Shown here: piece after piece, positions 1-10,870 of the stretch
Numbering within the stretch: the stretch's first letter is position 1
Layout: every line of letters starts with the position of its first letter
Assembly: GCF_950295315.1 (NCBI RefSeq)
Contig: NC_080171.1
Location: 99,177,445-99,241,444, forward strand
Direction of reading: 5' to 3'
Source of the DNA: Erinaceus europaeus
Taxonomy: Eukaryota; Chordata; Mammalia; Eulipotyphla; Erinaceidae
Length of the DNA: 64,000 nt
Position numbers and translations under genes: made by a program
Notes under the pieces: model-generated
Told to the model about the DNA's origin: nothing
The model's input: the letters and a program-made list of their open reading frames with translations, nothing else
The model's database searches: none

Positions 1-354
1 CTGTTTGATTCCCATCCTCTACACCTTACTGTAGTATGTTTGGTTCTTCTCTAGACTATAGCAATATGACTCTTTATCTAGTTCTGACTGGTAAGTTGGT
101 TTTCACTTTCTTTTTTTTTCTTTGTTTTTTTTTTCTGTTTGTTGGTTTTTGTTTGTTTTCACTTTCTATCCACAAAAATTTTACTGGACGTTCAGAGGAA
201 ACATTGTAAGAGGTGTCTGATCTTCTCTGGATGTTTTCTAGAAAGGTGTGTTCTCTGTAATCTCTTAAAGTTGTTATTGGATTTTTTTTTTTTGCAAGTA
301 ACTATTTTCACTGGGTGTCTGCTTTATCCAACACCATACTAAGCCCCCCTCCCC
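1..354. other. T-rich intronic sequence, unassigned
   Basis: AT-rich intron with several T runs. It may be a decayed LINE but I cannot place it in a family. No exon with acceptable codon content and splice sites is visible. Confidence 0.3.
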
Positions 355-355
355 G

Positions 356-422
<67 letters not shown>
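355..422. repeat. (TG)n(AG)n compound microsatellite
   Basis: About 20 TG units followed directly by about 12 AG units, uninterrupted. On the RALGPS1 sense strand this gives a UG tract in pre-mRNA. Confidence 0.95.
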
Positions 423-635
423 TCAACTCTCCCTTAGTCTTTACTTACCCCTGTAAGAAATAGGTTCCATCTGTTTCCTAAGTGCAGAAAGCACTTGAAG
501 GCCACACGTAGGATTACACTGAATAAGTGGCAATGCCATCATTTACACACAGATATCCCAAGTTTTTATATCCCTCCTCCAGTATATATAATAAGCTATT
601 GCATATAGTATTGCAGAACTGAGTGTCTAGTCTAA

Positions 636-770
636 GGCTGGCAGGATAGTTCACCAGGGAGGGCACCTGCATTGCCGTGCTTGTGGCCCCCACTGAAGTA
701 AGGCAAGCTCTGATACAATGGTGTCTCTTCATCTGTCTCTCTCTCCCTATATCTTTTTCTTTCTGAAAAA
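636..770 (+). mobile_element. SINE-C
   Basis: Starts ggctggcaggatagttcacc and ends in a ctctctctccctatatc pyrimidine block and a short A tail; it resembles the copies at 4203, 29464 and 45207. Confidence 0.6.
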
Positions 771-780
771 GTTTGCTCAG

Positions 781-966
781 GGTGGGGGAGGTAATATAAT
801 GGCTATACAAAAAGTCTTTCTTGTCTGAGGCTCCTAAGTCCTCAGTTCAGTCTCCCATACTACCATAAACTAGAGCTGAGCAACACTCTGTCTGTCTGTC
901 TGTCTAACTATCTATCTTTCTAATCACTGCTTTCTCTCTAATTAAAATAAAAACAAATAAAATACA
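781..966 (+). mobile_element. SINE-D
   Basis: Head ggtgggggaggtaatataatgg, then ccataaactagagctgagc, (tctg)n and an A-rich tail. Directly follows a SINE-C copy. Confidence 0.65.
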
Positions 967-1762
967 TTTTCTAAAAAGCTCACCCATAATTGTGAAGTCC
1001 CAGCTGTGACACACACAAGAAAGATAGTCTGGGCTGTAGAGCCAGGGATCTGGAATCACACCTCTGCCACAGATTGCTGGGGTTGAGGAGAGTGTCAAGG
1101 AGAGGGGAGCAGTGGACTTTCACAAGTACTAAAGACTGACCCACTGCTGTCTCACGTGCTGCTGCATCCTCTGAGTTCTCTCACTGACAACTAAGGATAA
1201 TTCTTCAAAGTAAATATTAATTAGAGTATTAGTTTTTCAGCAGCCTCATGCCCTTGCTCATTTGTAACGCCTCTGTTGAATGCCTTTGCCAGTCAGTACC
1301 TCATGGCGTCAGGAGTCGTGACTGCCTGATTCTCCTATGAGCCTGTCTAGATTGTGGGGGAGGGGGGCACTTAATGAACATTTGTAGCCCTGGTGCCTCT
1401 TTACTGTGATGGGGTCACCACTAAGTAAGATGGTCTCTAAACACATCACCTTGCGTCCTTCCAGCGTCCTTTCCACACAGTGACTCACGACCTTCCTTCA
1501 GGCTCCCCACCACTTCTGACTGGTCAGCAGACACACTTCTCTACCAGTCTGGTTTCTCTCTTCCTTATGAAGCAGTTTCTGACAGTATGACTAGGATTGC
1601 CCTAATGAGGGTAGTGTTGACCCCTAAACCTACTAGGAGAGCAGTGAACTACGGGAAAAAAAAGAAGAGCCAGAACTGAGGAAATGAGTAGAGTTGATGC
1701 TGGAGAACCAACTAGAGTTGAAGACTGCACCTTAAGGAGGTGATTAGAACTCCTAAGTCAGG
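967..1762. other. Unique intronic sequence
   Basis: Non-repetitive intron of RALGPS1 as far as can be seen. No splice-bounded coding segment or recognisable element. Confidence 0.4.
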
Positions 1763-2126
1763 GTGGCATGTAGGGCTGCGCCACGGAGAAGAGAGAGAGG
1801 AGATCTGGAGTGAAGAGGGAACACATATCTTTATTCACACGGGCACCTCAGAGTTGGGTGAGAGCGCAGTGGTTTGGGCCACGAGGAGGTAGCAAAAATG
1901 GCCGCCTCCTGGACCACCCTCCCTTGCTTCTAATCACCAATGTCAAAAGCGGGCAAGAGAGACGAGGGGCATAAGAAGAAGAGCTTTATAGGGCAACAAC
2001 CAGGAGTGACGTGTTGGGACAGGATTGGTTGAAAAAGGCACTGCAAGAATATCGCGGGAAGTGGCAAAGCCTGAGGGGACAGCTTGGCAGATGTGACTGC
2101 ATCTGCATAATTCCCCAACAGTGGCA
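1763..2126 (-). mobile_element. Solo LTR of an endogenous retrovirus with 6-bp target duplication
   Basis: The LTR proper is 1769-2120 (352 bp) and is flanked by perfect gtggca repeats at 1763-1768 and 2121-2126. Read on the minus strand it starts TGTTGGGGAA and ends CCCTACA, so it has the TG...CA ends of an integrated LTR. It carries a TATA box (ctataaa, complement near 1984-1990), and a polyadenylation signal (aataaa, complement at 1830-1835) about 155 bp downstream, in the right order for U3-R-U5. There is no internal retroviral sequence and no second LTR on either side, so this is a recombined solo LTR. A 6-bp duplication fits class II (betaretrovirus-like, IAP/ERVK group) elements, but class assignment is inference. 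It lies antisense to RALGPS1. Confidence 0.88.
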
Positions 2127-2360
2127 AAGAGGGGTGGGGTGAGGGGATGTCCAACTTTTCTTGAAGCATTTTCCAGGAGTATTGAATCAAATGCACAAAG
2201 GAGAGATCGCACAAGGAGGGTGGGTGTGGGTGCACCATCCAGTCAGGGACAGCTGACTCTCCTTCATACTCCCATCCTATCCACACCTGCACAACTACTT
2301 CTAGAACCCTCTTCTTGTGTAGCCAAGCACTTTGCCTTTTCTGGTAAGATTAACTCTCAG

Positions 2361-2475
2361 GAGATGGGTAGATAGCACAGCTAGTAGGTAACTCACCAAT
2401 GCCACCATATGCCAGAGCTGAGTTGTGTTCTGATCTCTCTTACACAGATACAAATCTGAAAAAAAAAAAAAAAAA
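2361..2475 (+). mobile_element. SINE-D, divergent
   Basis: gagatgggtagatagcacag head, ccatatgccagagctgag core, ending in an A run at about 2459-2475. Confidence 0.55.
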
Positions 2476-2526
2476 GTTAAAAATAACATTCTGTGGGTCT
2501 GGCCTGCAGACCCAGACATTGAATAG

Positions 2527-2530
<4 letters not shown>

Positions 2531-2567
<37 letters not shown>
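2531..2567. repeat. Poly(A) run
   Basis: 37 uninterrupted A residues, probably the tail of a small degraded retroposon that begins after 2475. Confidence 0.85.
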
Positions 2568-2568
<1 letters not shown>

Positions 2569-2569
2569 C

Positions 2570-3554
2570 CAGGCTGGCCAGAGTATCCAGTGTACAGTAT
2601 CCAGTATTCCAGTGTAGGGAAGTGCAGAGCCCACAGAGAAACCTCCCCACCTCCCCACTGTAGGGCAAAAGTAGCCTCTTTTCCCTTGAAAAGGGGTTTT
2701 CTAGGCCAGACCTGGATGTGCTCTCATCCTCTCCTTTCTACTGAGAGACACAGGGAAACTCAGCCTGGAAACCACAAATAAATTAGTAGCTAGACGCCTC
2801 CATCCTTCCAAAGGAGTCTTTCAACATTCCATTTCAGCAAAATAGAGGAGACTTTGCTTTAACAAAGTTAAAAATTGGTTTGTATCTAGCTAAAAATTCT
2901 CTGAAAATCTGTTGCCCGTTTTCCAAAGAATTGCAGGGATTGGTGACTGAGGTTTAGAATGCCGTGTTATCTTACAGTTTCCATTGAGTAATGACTACAT
3001 CTGACAATCTTGCCTTCTACTCCATTATTTTTTGTTTTACTTAAAGACTAGGTAAAGTGTAGCCACAGATATTTGATCACATTAGTGGAAGTGGAAAATA
3101 CTTGGGTGACTGAAGCGGCTGTCCATGAGCTCACTCTCTGGCCAGGATCCTGGTGGCCTCGGATGTCCAGGGAGGCTTTCTGTGCACAGTAGCAAATCTC
3201 TGAGCCAGGGTTGGAAAGACAAGCTTGGGAGTGTTTTCCTTGGCACATGGGCAGCCTTAGTTCTGCCCAATATGAGGCAGGTTTCCGAGGCTTTCGTTGG
3301 GGGAATCATTTTGTATTTCCTTTGATGACGTTAGTTACTTTGGACGCCCTTTCTTGTGCTTAGAGAAATAGAGGCATTTAGCATGAAGACACCAGGATAC
3401 AGATTGCCCCTAACAGGGCAGTTAAGCAGTGGAATTGCAAAAGCCAGACAAAAGAGTCATGTGTATGCAAAAAAATAATAATAATACTCGACATAGGTAC
3501 AATTCAGCCATCCCCTAATTATTTTTTGAGCCCTTTCTCTGCTGGACTCTTTAA
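2570..3554. other. Unique intronic sequence
   Basis: No repeat family recognised. 2800-3110 is AT-rich but complex, and could be conserved non-coding sequence; this needs an alignment. Confidence 0.35.
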
Positions 3555-3566
3555 GAATGCAGAGAT

Positions 3567-3772
3567 AGGGGCCAGATAGTGGCACACATGTTACAATGTG
3601 CAAAGACCTGGGTTAGAGCCCCCAGTCCCCACCTGCAGTGGGAAAGCTTTGCGAGCAGTGAAGCAGTATTGCAGGTGTCTCTCTGTCTCCCTCTCTCTGT
3701 CACCACTTTCCCTCTCGATTTCTGGCTGTCTCTATCCAATAATATACATAACAAAACCAATTTTTTTTAAAG
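3567..3772 (+). mobile_element. SINE-B with 12-bp target duplication
   Basis: Head ggggccagatagtggcacac, body with aagctttgcgagcagtgaag and gattctggctgtc-like pyrimidine block, (aataatatacataac) tail. Flanks gaatgcagagat (3555-3566) and gaatggagagat (3773-3784) differ at one base. Confidence 0.8.
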
Positions 3773-3799
3773 GAATGGAGAGATGGATAAGACATAGCT

Positions 3800-4130
3800 C
3801 TCCTCATAGAGGAGTGTGTAATAAATGTGGTCATCAGGGACAGGGCAGTCCTCCCTGAGAGAAAAAGAAGGCAGGGTGGGCAAAAGGAAGAAACACCTTT
3901 GTTGGACTCAGAGGCATGGGCAGAGTAGGGGACCTGCCAGCTGAAGGGTCACAGGAGATCAGGGACACAGGTGTTGAGCACAACACCTTGAACCCAAAGG
4001 CCTTGAACCCAGTGCCAGGGAGTTTTCCCTGTATCTTGGGGATAGGAAGTCAATGGTGTATAGTAAGAGGCAGTTCATAAAGATTGGTGGCCTTTAAGTC
4101 CAAACCTAAAGAGCGAGCCTCCAGTAGGAG
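3800..4130 (-). mobile_element. L2 fragment, ancient
   Basis: Reads like the antisense of the L2 3' region (gtggtcatcaggga...cagtcctccctgag, then ggccttgaaccca, ggaagtcaatggtg). Diverged; family call from memory. Confidence 0.45.
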
Positions 4131-4202
4131 CTAAGAATGATGGGACAATCATTAGCATAAAATACTACCCTTGTCTGTTTGCTACTTACTAGTTGAAAGG
4201 AA

Positions 4203-4735
4203 GAAAAACAGACCAGCAAGATAGCTCACTTGGATGGTACACTTGCTTTGTCATGGCAAAACCCAGGTGTGAACCTGGCCCCCGCCACATTGAAGGGAGT
4301 TTTGGTGCTGTGGTATCTTTCTCTCTATCTCTGTCTCTGTCTTTATCTAAAAAAAGTCAACTGGTGGTGGGGCCAGGTGGTGGCACACCAGGTTAAATGC
4401 ACATGGCACAAAGTGCAAGGACCAAGGCAAGGATCCTGGTTTTCCCCTGGCTCCCCACCTGCAGGGGGATCGCTTCACAAGCAGTGAAGCAGATCTGCAG
4501 GTGTCTTTCTCTCCCCCTCGTTGTCTTCCTCTCCTCTCTCCATTTGTCTCTGTCCTGTCCAACAACAACAGCAATAACAATAACAACAAGGGCAACAAAA
4601 TGGAAAAAATGGTCTCTGGTCTCTGGGAGCAGTGGATTCACCAAGCCCCAGTGATAACCCTAGAGGCAAAAAAAAAAAATTGGGAGAAGTGAAGCCCCAG
4701 TGAGACGTCAACAAAAAGAAAGAAAAGAAAAATAA
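4203..4735 (+). mobile_element. SINE-C split by a SINE-A insertion
   Basis: The 5' part (accagcaagatagctcac...tctttatctaaaaaaagtc) ends near 4370 and its 3' tail (gggagaagtgaagccccag, then A-rich) resumes near 4680. The space between is filled by a long SINE-A. Confidence 0.65.
4370..4680 (+). mobile_element. SINE-A, long form, nested in SINE-C
   Basis: Head ggggccaggtggtggcac, tRNA-like part, ctgcagggggatcgcttcac, pyrimidine block, (aacaa)n, then the extra 3' module gggagcagtggattcacc...gataaccctagagg and a poly(A). Confidence 0.8.
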
Positions 4736-5564
4736 GAGCTTACTCTTTTGCATTTCTAAAAGTATGTATTTATAAAACTAAAGATAGATGGAAAATATAT
4801 AAAATTATATTTTTCTCCTGTGTGTGTACATCTGATCATTCCTTGTTTTTGTCATTTAAAACCACTAATATTTTTCCATGTCAGCTTTTAGAGAAATATT
4901 TAACCTTTTAATAGACTCAGAATATTCCACTGCTTGAATGTGAAAAAAATCATTTTATTTAATTCATGCAATTTTTGACAATTGTAAATTGCAAATGGTA
5001 CAAATGGATATTTCCTGTTTATATTTTCCAGTTGGCAAGAGTAAGACACATTTCTAGAAGTGGAGTTGCTAGATCTTACCAAACACATATTTGAAATTTT
5101 CGACAGATATTGCCAAATTCTCCTCCCAAAAATTGATATCACTTTATACTCCCATCAGCCTTATGTAAGAATATTTCCATGCACTCTCATCAGTGCTGAA
5201 TTATCAACCTTTCTGACCTTTACTAGTATAAATGGCAAAAAATAATTATTTTATTTTGTGCTTTTGTTATTAGTAATGAGGCTTGGGCATCTTTCGTGTC
5301 TTTATTAAACATTTTACAACATTGTTTGCCTTTATTTTGAAAGTTTTTTTCACATATTAGAACTACTGACTGTTTTATATAAATTGTAAATATTTTCTAT
5401 TTTGACATTTTTCAGCTTTGTGTGTGGAATTTTCTTTAATCATTCAGAAATGTCTGTGTGTTTCTTTTCAGTGCTCAGTATGTCAGTCTTTTTCACCATG
5501 ACTTGAATTTCTTGTCAGACTTAACTAAGCATTTATGTGATCCAAGGTTATAAAAAGATTATCC

Positions 5565-5845
5565 AGGGAGTTGGGCGGTAGAGCAGCGGGTTAAGCGCAG
5601 GTGGCACAAAGTACAAGGACCTGAGTAAGGATCCCTGTTCGAGCCCCTGCCTTCCCACCTGCATGGGAGCCACTTCACAAGTGGTGGAGCAGGTCTGCAG
5701 GTGTCTATTTTTCTCTCCCCCTCTCTGTCTTCCCTTCCTCTGTCCATTTCTCTCTGTCTTAACAACGATGACATCAGTAACTACAACAACAATTAAAAAA
5801 GGGGTGGCAACAAAAAGGGGAAATAAATAAATATTTTAAAAAATA
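5565..5845 (+). mobile_element. SINE-A, short form, inserted in old L1
   Basis: Complete head gggagttgggcggtagagcag, B box gttcgagcccc, cttcacaagtggtggagc, pyrimidine block and (aataaata) tail. Flanked by aaaagattatcc and aaaatattatcc, a one-mismatch target duplication. Confidence 0.85.
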
Positions 5846-6322
5846 AAAAAATATTATCCTGTATTTTATTCTAGTACTCTTCATACTATTCAGATTCAAA
5901 TCCCTAATTCATCTCTAATTTGCTCTATTTTAAGAAATGAAGTAGACATACAGCCTAATTTTTCCTAAGTGTGTAATCATTTGTCCCAGTACCATTTTTT
6001 GTAGACCCTACCCTCTTCCCTTCTGACTTAAAATACACCTCCATCGTCACTGAGTGGTAGCACCTGTATACATCTATGGCTAGGCTGCCTTCTATATGTC
6101 TTTGGTTTACTTGTCTAGTTCTATAGCAGAACTACGCTGCTTGTAACTTAATAGAATATTTTATAACAAGCCTCTTCTTTCTTCTTTTCAAAAATGTCCT
6201 ACCTTCTTGCATCTACTCTTCCAGGGGAACTCTGAAATCATTTTTAAGCCATGCATAATTTATATACTAGACAATAATTGGTATCCTTACAATATTGAAT
6301 TGTCCTACCTAAGAATATGATT

Positions 6323-6492
6323 TCCTTCCTTCCTTCCTTCCTTCCTTCCTTCCTTCCTTCCTTCCTTCCTTCCTTCCTTCCTTCTCAGAGTACTGCTCAA
6401 CTCTGGCTTATGGTGATATAGGGGACTGAACCTGGGAATTCAGAGCCTCAGCCATGAGAATCTGTTTGCATAACCATTAAGCTATCTGCCCC
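6323..6492 (-). mobile_element. SINE-D with TTCC-expanded tail
   Basis: Antisense SINE-D (actgctcaactctggcttat ... gcataaccattaagctatct). Its tail position is taken by a (TTCC)n tract, 6323-6384, meaning (GGAA)n on the element's own strand. Confidence 0.75.
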
Positions 6493-7074
6493 CACCTAGA
6501 GTAATTAACATTTCTTGTAGTATTCATTGTAAGAACTACAGTGTAGAGAATTGTGGAGAAAAGGTTCATGTTTGTATGAATTATGTTTTTATTTTAATAA
6601 AATATATTCTGAAAAGTAGCATAATAATTCATAATAACTTTCATTAAAACTTAATTTTGTTAGTATTTCACATAGTTAAATAGGATAACCTTTAACATAA
6701 AGCTTTAAGAGAATTAAGACATCTTAAAACACTGAAAATGTATTTTTACTTGGTATTTGCAGTTGATCATGTGCATATTCAATTTTGATAAGCATTGTGT
6801 AATTCTTACACATTTTTCAAAATTTACTTCAAAGAGTTTTGTAGTTTCACTGTTATTGTATATGACCTGTGGTGTTTTTTTTCTTTTTTTTTCATTTTCC
6901 AGCTAATAGTGCTAGTGTATAAGAATGTCTTTGATTTATACATATTTCCTTTGACCCTAACTATGCTAATTAGTAAGAATTTTTTTCAGTTGGCTATTTC
7001 AGATGAACTACTTATGCAATTGATATAACTAATTGTATCACCTGAAAGTAATGCCAATGATATGTTTGTCTTTT

Positions 7075-7288
7075 TTTAAAAAAAAAAAAAAAAGATTTGT
7101 TAATTTATTTGTTAATGAGGGGGAGAGAGAGAGGGATAGGGAGAGAAAAAGGGAGAGGAAGAAAGTGAAGGGAGGGGAAAGAGAACATGAAGGAGAGTGC
7201 CACTCTGGCACATGGGATGCCACTAGTTGAATTCAGGACCTCATGCTTGAGTCCAAGACTTATCTACTGCACCACCTCTGGGGCCCTG
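7075..7288 (-). mobile_element. SINE-E
   Basis: Poly(A) gatttgttaatttatttg..., GA-rich block, gccactctggcacatggg and accacctctggggccc. Same layout as 9787-9940. Confidence 0.6.
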
Positions 7289-7660
7289 CTGTGGTTGTTT
7301 TAACATTCCCAACACATTCTTTTGTCCATCTCCATTAGCCTTGTGCATTCACACTAGTGTCAAACAAGTGCTATTCAAGGCTTATTTCTACTAATAGTAT
7401 TTCAATATTAAGAACATTGTTTTAACTTTTAGCACATGTCCTTATATCACAAGAAAGAAGTCTGCTCAGTAGATACTACAGTTCTTAGTGATTTTTCAAC
7501 ATATCTCAAAGTTCCTATGTCAAAATTTCATTGCACTCCTATAGTTAACCTATTCACTTTACATTCTTTACTAGACCATTACTTCAATTGCTAATATTCT
7601 TTTAATACAGTGATGAGTTTTATTTGATGATGTTTTGCTTGAAGTCTGTGGACTTTTTCT
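7289..7660. other. AT-rich intron, unassigned
   Basis: No clear family; may be further decayed L1. Confidence 0.3.
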
Positions 7661-8168
7661 TTTCTTTAATTAATTAATTAATTAATTTAAAAAAGGAGAC
7701 ATTAACAAAACCGTAGGATAGGAGGGGTACAACTTCACACAATTCGTACCACCAGATCTCTGTATCCCATCCCCTCCCCTGATAACTTTCCCATTCTTTA
7801 TCCCTCTTTGAGCATGGACCCAGGGTCATTGTGGGTTGCAGAAGGTGGAAGGTCTGGCTTCTGTAATTGCTTCCCCACTGAATATGGGCATTGACTGGTG
7901 GATCCATACTCCCAGCCTGCCTCTCTCTTTCCCTAGTAGGGTGGGTCTCTGGGAAGTGGAGCTCCAGGACACATTGGTTAGGTCGTCTGTCCAGGGAAGT
8001 CTGGTCAGCATCATGCTGGCATCTGGAACCTGATGGCTGAAAAGAGAGTTAACATACAAAGCCAAACAAATTGTTGAACCATTATGGACCTAAAGGCTGG
8101 AATAGTGCAGATGAAGTGTTGGGGGGTACTCACTGCAGACTATTGTGTACTTTTGCTTTCAGGTATAT
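7661..8168 (-). mobile_element. L1 3' end, short-UTR form
   Basis: T-rich start, then gtaggataggaggggtacaa and the block shared with 8985, 14162, 28905 and 41340. At 8126 it passes directly from gaagtgttgggggg to tactcactgcagac, lacking the about 783 bp found between these points in the 41340 copy. 5'-truncated at about 8168. No coding potential. Confidence 0.8.
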
Positions 8169-8171
8169 AAG

Positions 8172-8347
8172 ACTTTTTATTTTTTGTAATGTGTTATTTA
8201 ATAAGAGAGAGAGGAAGAAAGAGAGAGAGGGAGGCACCAGAGCACTGCTCAGCTCTGGCTTATTGTGGTGACAATAGAATCGAACCTGAGACCTCATAGC
8301 CTCAGACATAAAAGTCTTTTGCATAAGCATTAGACTATCTCCCATCC
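8172..8347 (-). mobile_element. SINE-D
   Basis: Antisense copy: agagcactgctcagctctgg, gcataagcattagactatct. Abuts the L1 3' end. Confidence 0.75.
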
Positions 8348-8351
8348 CTGG

Positions 8352-8547
8352 ACTTATATTTATTTTATTTAATAGGACAGAGAGAAATTGAGAGGAGAAG
8401 GGAAAATAGTAATGGAGAGAGACACTTAGAGCACCACTTCACTACTCATGAAACTTCTACTCTGCAGATAAGGGCCAGGGGATTTAAACCTAGGTCCATG
8501 CAGACAGTAACATGTATGCTCAACTGAGTGTGCCACCACCTGGCCCC
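8352..8547 (-). mobile_element. SINE-B
   Basis: Antisense copy: gacagagagaaattgagagg ... gtgtgccaccacctggccc. Abuts the SINE-D. Confidence 0.75.
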
Positions 8548-8591
8548 TGGACCTTTATTTATTTAAATATTTCATTGTAGTTTTGATTTTT

Positions 8592-8876
8592 TATTAATTA
8601 ATTTATTTATTTTCCCTTTTGTTGCTATTGTTTTTTATTGTTGTTTTTATTGTTGTTGTTATTGATGTCATCGTTGTTAGATAGGACAGAGAGAAATGGA
8701 GAGAGGAGGGGAAGACAGAGACGGAGAGAGAAAGACAGACACCTGCAGACCTGCTTCACCACCTGTGAAGGGACCCTCCTGCAAGTGGGGAGCCGGGGCT
8801 TGAACCAAGATGCTTAAGCTGGTCCTTGCTCTTTGTGCCATGTACATTTAACCCAATATGCTACCGCCTGACTCCC
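8592..8876 (-). mobile_element. SINE-A, short form, with 16-bp target duplication
   Basis: Antisense copy, ttgttgctattg...ctaccgcctgactccc. Perfect flanks tgtagttttgattttt at 8576-8591 and 8877-8892 lie inside L1 sequence, so the old L1 was the target. Confidence 0.93.
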
Positions 8877-8984
8877 TGTAGTTTTGATTTTTATTTGTAT
8901 CATAATTAGTGATGTAAAGTACCTTTTGGGTATCATCTCTGGTAAAATTCCTGTTCTACTCCTTTTGTCCATTTTTAATGTTTT

Positions 8985-9584
8985 TATAATTATTATTTAC
9001 AAAAAGGAAACATTGACAAAACCATAGAATAAGAGGGGTACAACTCCACACAGTTCCCACCTCCAGAACTCCATATTCTATCTCCTCCCCTAATAGCTTT
9101 CCTATTTTTTATCCCTCTGGGAGCTTGGACCAAGGGACATTATGGGGTACAGAAGGTGGAAGATCTGGCTTCTGTAATTGCTTCCCCGAGGAACATGGGC
9201 ATTGACTGGTCGATCCATACTCCCAGCCTGCCTCTCTCTTTCCCTAGTAGGGTGGGGCTCTGGGGAAGCGGAGCTCCAGGACACACTGGTGGGGTCGTCT
9301 GTCCAGGGAAGTCTGGTCGGCATCCTGCTGGCCTCTGGAACCTGGTGGCTGAAAAGAGAGTTAACATACAAAGCTGAAAAAATTGTTGACTAATCATGAA
9401 CCTAAAGGCTGGAATAGTGTAGATGAAGATTTGGGGGTCACTGTTTTGTAGATAGTTAGTAGTCTTATTTTAGTTATATTCCAAAGGGCCCATGACTGTA
9501 CTAGTGTTTGTTTTTTCCTTCTTTCTTTCTTTTCTTTCTTTTTTTTCCTCTCCTTCCTTCCTTCCTTCCTTCCTTCCTTCCTTC

Positions 9585-9627
<43 letters not shown>

Positions 9628-9774
9628 TGCCTGACATCTGATATGCTGGTGGGTCTAAGTTATTGATTGTCTCGGGAGATGGTGTCATCATTGGAAAAAG
9701 GATCAGAAAGCTGGATCAGGGATGAGAGGAGCTCCCAAATATGGGAAAGGGGTATACATATTGTTTACTGTAAA
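8985..9774 (-). mobile_element. L1 3' end, long-UTR form, with TTCC/TTTC expansion
   Basis: Same family as 41340; continues past the short/long junction into ggtcactgttttgtagatag. The T-rich part of the UTR at 9515-9628 has become a (TTCC)n(TTTC)n tract. Truncated after ctgtaaac. Confidence 0.8.
9515..9628. repeat. (TTCC)n/(TTTC)n microsatellite
   Basis: Polypyrimidine tract of about 110 bp within an L1 3' UTR; other copies have a plain T/TTTG-rich stretch here. Confidence 0.9.
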
Positions 9775-9786
9775 CTGGACCTTTAT

Positions 9787-9940
9787 TTTTAAAAGATTTA
9801 TTTATGTATTTATTTGAAGGAGGGAGAACCAGAGGATCACTCTGGCACATGTGATGATGCCAGGAGTGCAAATCAGACCCTCATACTTGAGAGTCCAACA
9901 CCTTATTCACTATGTCATTTCACCTACCAAGCCATGAGAC
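9787..9940 (-). mobile_element. SINE-E
   Basis: aaaagatttatttatgtatt tail, gaggatcactctggcacatg, then tcatttcacctaccaagcc. Confidence 0.6.
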
Positions 9941-10474
9941 TGGTCTCTTTTTTTGTGCCATCTCTATCAGGTTTTAATGGAATACTCATGTGAGACTCAT
10001 AAAAAGAGCTACAGAAATTCCTGACTTGTTATGCTCTAGAGCAGCTTGAATAATGTTCAGTTTTCTTTTTAAGATTCAGTGTTTAGGCTCCATGAATCCA
10101 CATTTAAACGTGGGTATTGTGCTTATTAGATATTTTTCTCAGTACTGGCAAATATGTCTCTCTTTATTGACAAATTGGAGATTTTTACCTATTCTCAAAG
10201 TAATTTGGGGAAGATAGATTTTCTTAGGAAGCACTGATTTTGTCTAGTTCCCAACAGTTTGGCATAAAAAGTCACAAATACTACAATTAACATCTCCCTA
10301 TTTGAAATTACATTCTCTCTGTTCTTACTACTAATGCACATCTATGTTTTCATTTTTTCATTATGCATGCTAAGGGATTGTGTTCTTTAGTGACTTTTTC
10401 AAAGAACCAACATTCGCTTGCTATGACTTAATATTTTATTATTTTCTCTTTTAAAAATTAGTTTCCTTCTTTAC

Positions 10475-10612
10475 TTATCTGTTTATTTATTTTCTTCTTT
10501 TGACTAGAGCATTGCTCAGCTCTGACTCACAGTGCTGTTAGGAGTTGAACCCGTGACCCTGAAGCCTCAGGCCAGAAAGTCTCTTGCATAAACTGCTGTA
10601 CTAATTCCCTGG
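10475..10612 (-). mobile_element. SINE-D
   Basis: Antisense: gagcattgctcagctctgac ... ttgcataaactgctgtacta. Inserted in old L1. Confidence 0.65.
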
Positions 10613-10870
10613 GCTTGCTTTTTTATTTTTAATTATTCCCTCGTTCTTTTGCTTTGTCCTTTTTTATATTTCTCTATGATGAGCACTAGATTACTTTCTT
10701 TTTCATCTTTTCCTGGTTATTAATATAAACATTAGAGGCTGTGGATTTTTCTATAATGTTTTGTGACTTTGATCTCATCCTCTATGTAGAGCTTTTCTTT
10801 TTATTTATTTTTTAATCTCTGAATTACTTGGAGAGTTCCCTCCAGATAATTCGTTTTTAAAGTCTGTTTT

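Larger units (their letters stand above)
4850..7060 (-). mobile_element. Old L1 (L1M-type), ORF2 part, decayed
   Basis: On the + strand it follows the antisense of mammalian L1 ORF2: ctagaagtggagttgctaga, gatattgccaaattctcctc, then ttccagggg and cttacaatattgaattgtcc. It is full of stops and has been split by a SINE-A at 5565 and a SINE-D at 6323. The + strand order fits one element broken by insertions. Confidence 0.75.
8548..10870 (-). mobile_element. Old L1, ORF2 part, decayed and interrupted
   Basis: The pieces outside the insertions read as antisense L1 ORF2: tgtagttttgatttttattt...tagtgatgtaaagtacc, gagactcataaaaagagct, ttttcaaagaaccaacattc, ttattaatataaacattagag. SINE-A, a younger L1 3' end, SINE-E and SINE-D copies have landed in it. 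No intact frame. Confidence 0.65.

Noticed and set aside
1896..1912. CpG-containing patch near 1890-1915 as a CpG-island promoter
   Set aside because: It lies within the LTR and is too short; no island is visible anywhere in the window.
7836..8065. Similar open frames in both strands around 7826-8065, 9102-9397, 13221-13679 and 41346-41735
   Set aside because: All lie in copies of the same L1 3' UTR; the frames differ between copies and carry no L1 ORF motif.
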